DNA of 64,000 nucleotides from Microbispora sp. H11081 (GTDB taxonomy: Bacteria; Actinomycetota; Actinomycetes; Streptosporangiales; Streptosporangiaceae). Positions within the stretch are counted from its first letter, which is position 1. Each line of letters begins with the position of its first letter. The stretch covers positions 372,001-436,000 of the forward strand of contig NZ_JABBWV010000004.1 in assembly GCF_012999535.1 (NCBI RefSeq), read 5' to 3'. The notes beneath the pieces were generated by a model, which was not told where the DNA came from, made no database searches, and worked only from the letters and a program-made list of their open reading frames with translations. Position numbers and translations under genes: made by a program. Positions 63,448 through 64,000 of the stretch are shown here, piece by piece.

Positions 63448-64000
63448 TTGCTTGCGTTGCCGGACTTCCCATGGGATCGGCTCGTGCCCTATCAGGACCT
63501 GGCGCGGGCGCATCCCGGCGGGATCGCCGACCTGTCGGTCGGCACGCCGGTCGACCCCGTCCCCCTGGTCGCCCGCGAGGCGCTCGCCGCCGCCGCCGAC
63601 AGCCCCGGCTATCCCCTGACGTACGGCACGCCGCGGCTGCGTGAGGCGGCCGCGGGGTGGCTTCGGCGGCGGCACGGCGTCACGGTCGACCCGGGCGACG
63701 TGCTGCCCACCATCGGTTCCAAGGAACTGGTGGCCTGGCTGCCCACGCTGCTCGGCGTGCGCCCCGGCGACCATGTCGTCTTCCCCGAACTCGCCTATCC
63801 CACGTACGACGTCGGCGCGCGGCTGGCCGGGGCCGAGCCCTACGCGTCCGACGGGCTCCTCGCGCTGGGCCCCGAGCGGGTCCCGCTCGTCTGGGTGAAC
63901 TCGCCGTCCAACCCCACCGGGCGCGTCCTGCCCGCCGAGCACCTGCGCAAGGTGGTCGCCTGGGCGCGCGAGCGCGGCGCGATCGTCGCGTCCGACGAGT
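63448..64000 (+). CDS. dapC: Succinyldiaminopimelate transaminase-like aminotransferase (partial, runs off right edge)
   Basis: The N-terminal about 184 residues of a fold-type I PLP aminotransferase: LPDFPWDRLVPYQDLARAHP, IADLSVGTPVDPVP, PLTYGTPRLREAAAGWLRRR, TIGSKELVAWLPTLLG and the substrate-loop VNSPSNPTGRVLP. The catalytic Lys lies beyond the window. The ferredoxin neighbour supports DapC in lysine/peptidoglycan precursor synthesis. The start is uncertain: TTG 63448 has GGGGG seven bases upstream; TTG 63457 is possible. Confidence 0.85.
   Translation, partial: MLALPDFPWDRLVPYQDLARAHPGGIADLSVGTPVDPVPLVAREALAAAADSPGYPLTYGTPRLREAAAGWLRRRHGVTVDPGDVLPTIGSKELVAWLPTLLGVRPGDHVVFPELAYPTYDVGARLAGAEPYASDGLLALGPERVPLVWVNSPSNPTGRVLPAEHLRKVVAWARERGAIVASDE

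Overview
The window is high-GC actinobacterial chromosome with GTG/TTG starts, many 1-4 base start/stop overlaps and several likely leaderless genes. Gene content (mycothiol deacetylase MshB, DUF1707, DUF4245, DUF6113, DUF6542, DUF222-HNH, 7Fe ferredoxin followed by a DapC-type aminotransferase, Tcp-type conjugation-like cluster) fits a filamentous actinomycete. I would guess Streptosporangiales, from general resemblance only. I saw no rRNA, tRNA, CRISPR array or insertion sequence.

Region 1 (1-14.7 kb) is mostly conserved core. A partial LuxR-type large ATP-binding regulator enters from the left edge. Then come a DUF1707 protein, glpX, a TetR regulator, DUF4245, xseB, asnB, xseA, a lipid-droplet-associated protein, ispH, DUF6542, rmuC, ychF and a VOC protein. 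The glpX/DUF4245/xseB/xseA/LDP/ispH/DUF6542/ychF order matches the Rv1099c-Rv1112 neighbourhood of Mycobacterium tuberculosis as I remember it; asnB is an insertion between xseB and xseA.

Region 2 (15.1-28.3 kb) starts with a secreted Ser-rich protein and a clear terminator. A tightly coupled conjugation-like (type IV secretion) operon follows: TcpC-like protein, small two-helix membrane protein, TcpE fused to a degenerate MinD/ParA-like domain, VirB4-like ATPase, VirB6/TcpH-like membrane protein, second small TcpC-like protein, and a transglycosylase-NlpC/P60 wall hydrolase. A NUDIX hydrolase and a surface protein with a proline/tyrosine-rich tail come next. No relaxase, coupling protein or integrase is in the window.

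Region 3 (28.3-41.0 kb) holds two complete but different succinate dehydrogenase operons. The first (minus strand) has two CRP-like sites upstream. The second (plus strand) faces a LysR regulator across two matching T-N11-A boxes. Between them lies a three-gene signalling operon (REC-PP2C phosphatase, CHASE3/HAMP-type histidine kinase, CheY-like regulator). Two STAS anti-sigma antagonists follow the second sdh operon.

Region 4 (41-51 kb) contains a small HTH regulator with a Clp-N protein and twin 16-bp palindromes, a heterodimeric ABC exporter with complementary degenerate ATP sites, a DPP-IV-like peptidase, mshB-DUF6113, an HExxH membrane protein, an MBL-fold hydrolase and an RraA-like protein.

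Region 5 (51.3-61.4 kb) is a same-strand run and the best candidate for an undescribed system. A UvrD-like helicase with a possible RelE/ParE-like N-terminal domain sits between two paralogous sigma-region-4-like proteins, one long with winged-helix domains and one short with a degenerate HTH. A cysteinyl-tRNA-synthetase-like protein that has lost both ATP-binding motifs follows. A methyltransferase lies upstream and a DUF222-HNH nuclease downstream.

Region 6 (61.5-64 kb) has an orphan substrate-binding lipoprotein, a 78-aa detached domain, 7Fe ferredoxin and the start of a DapC-type aminotransferase.
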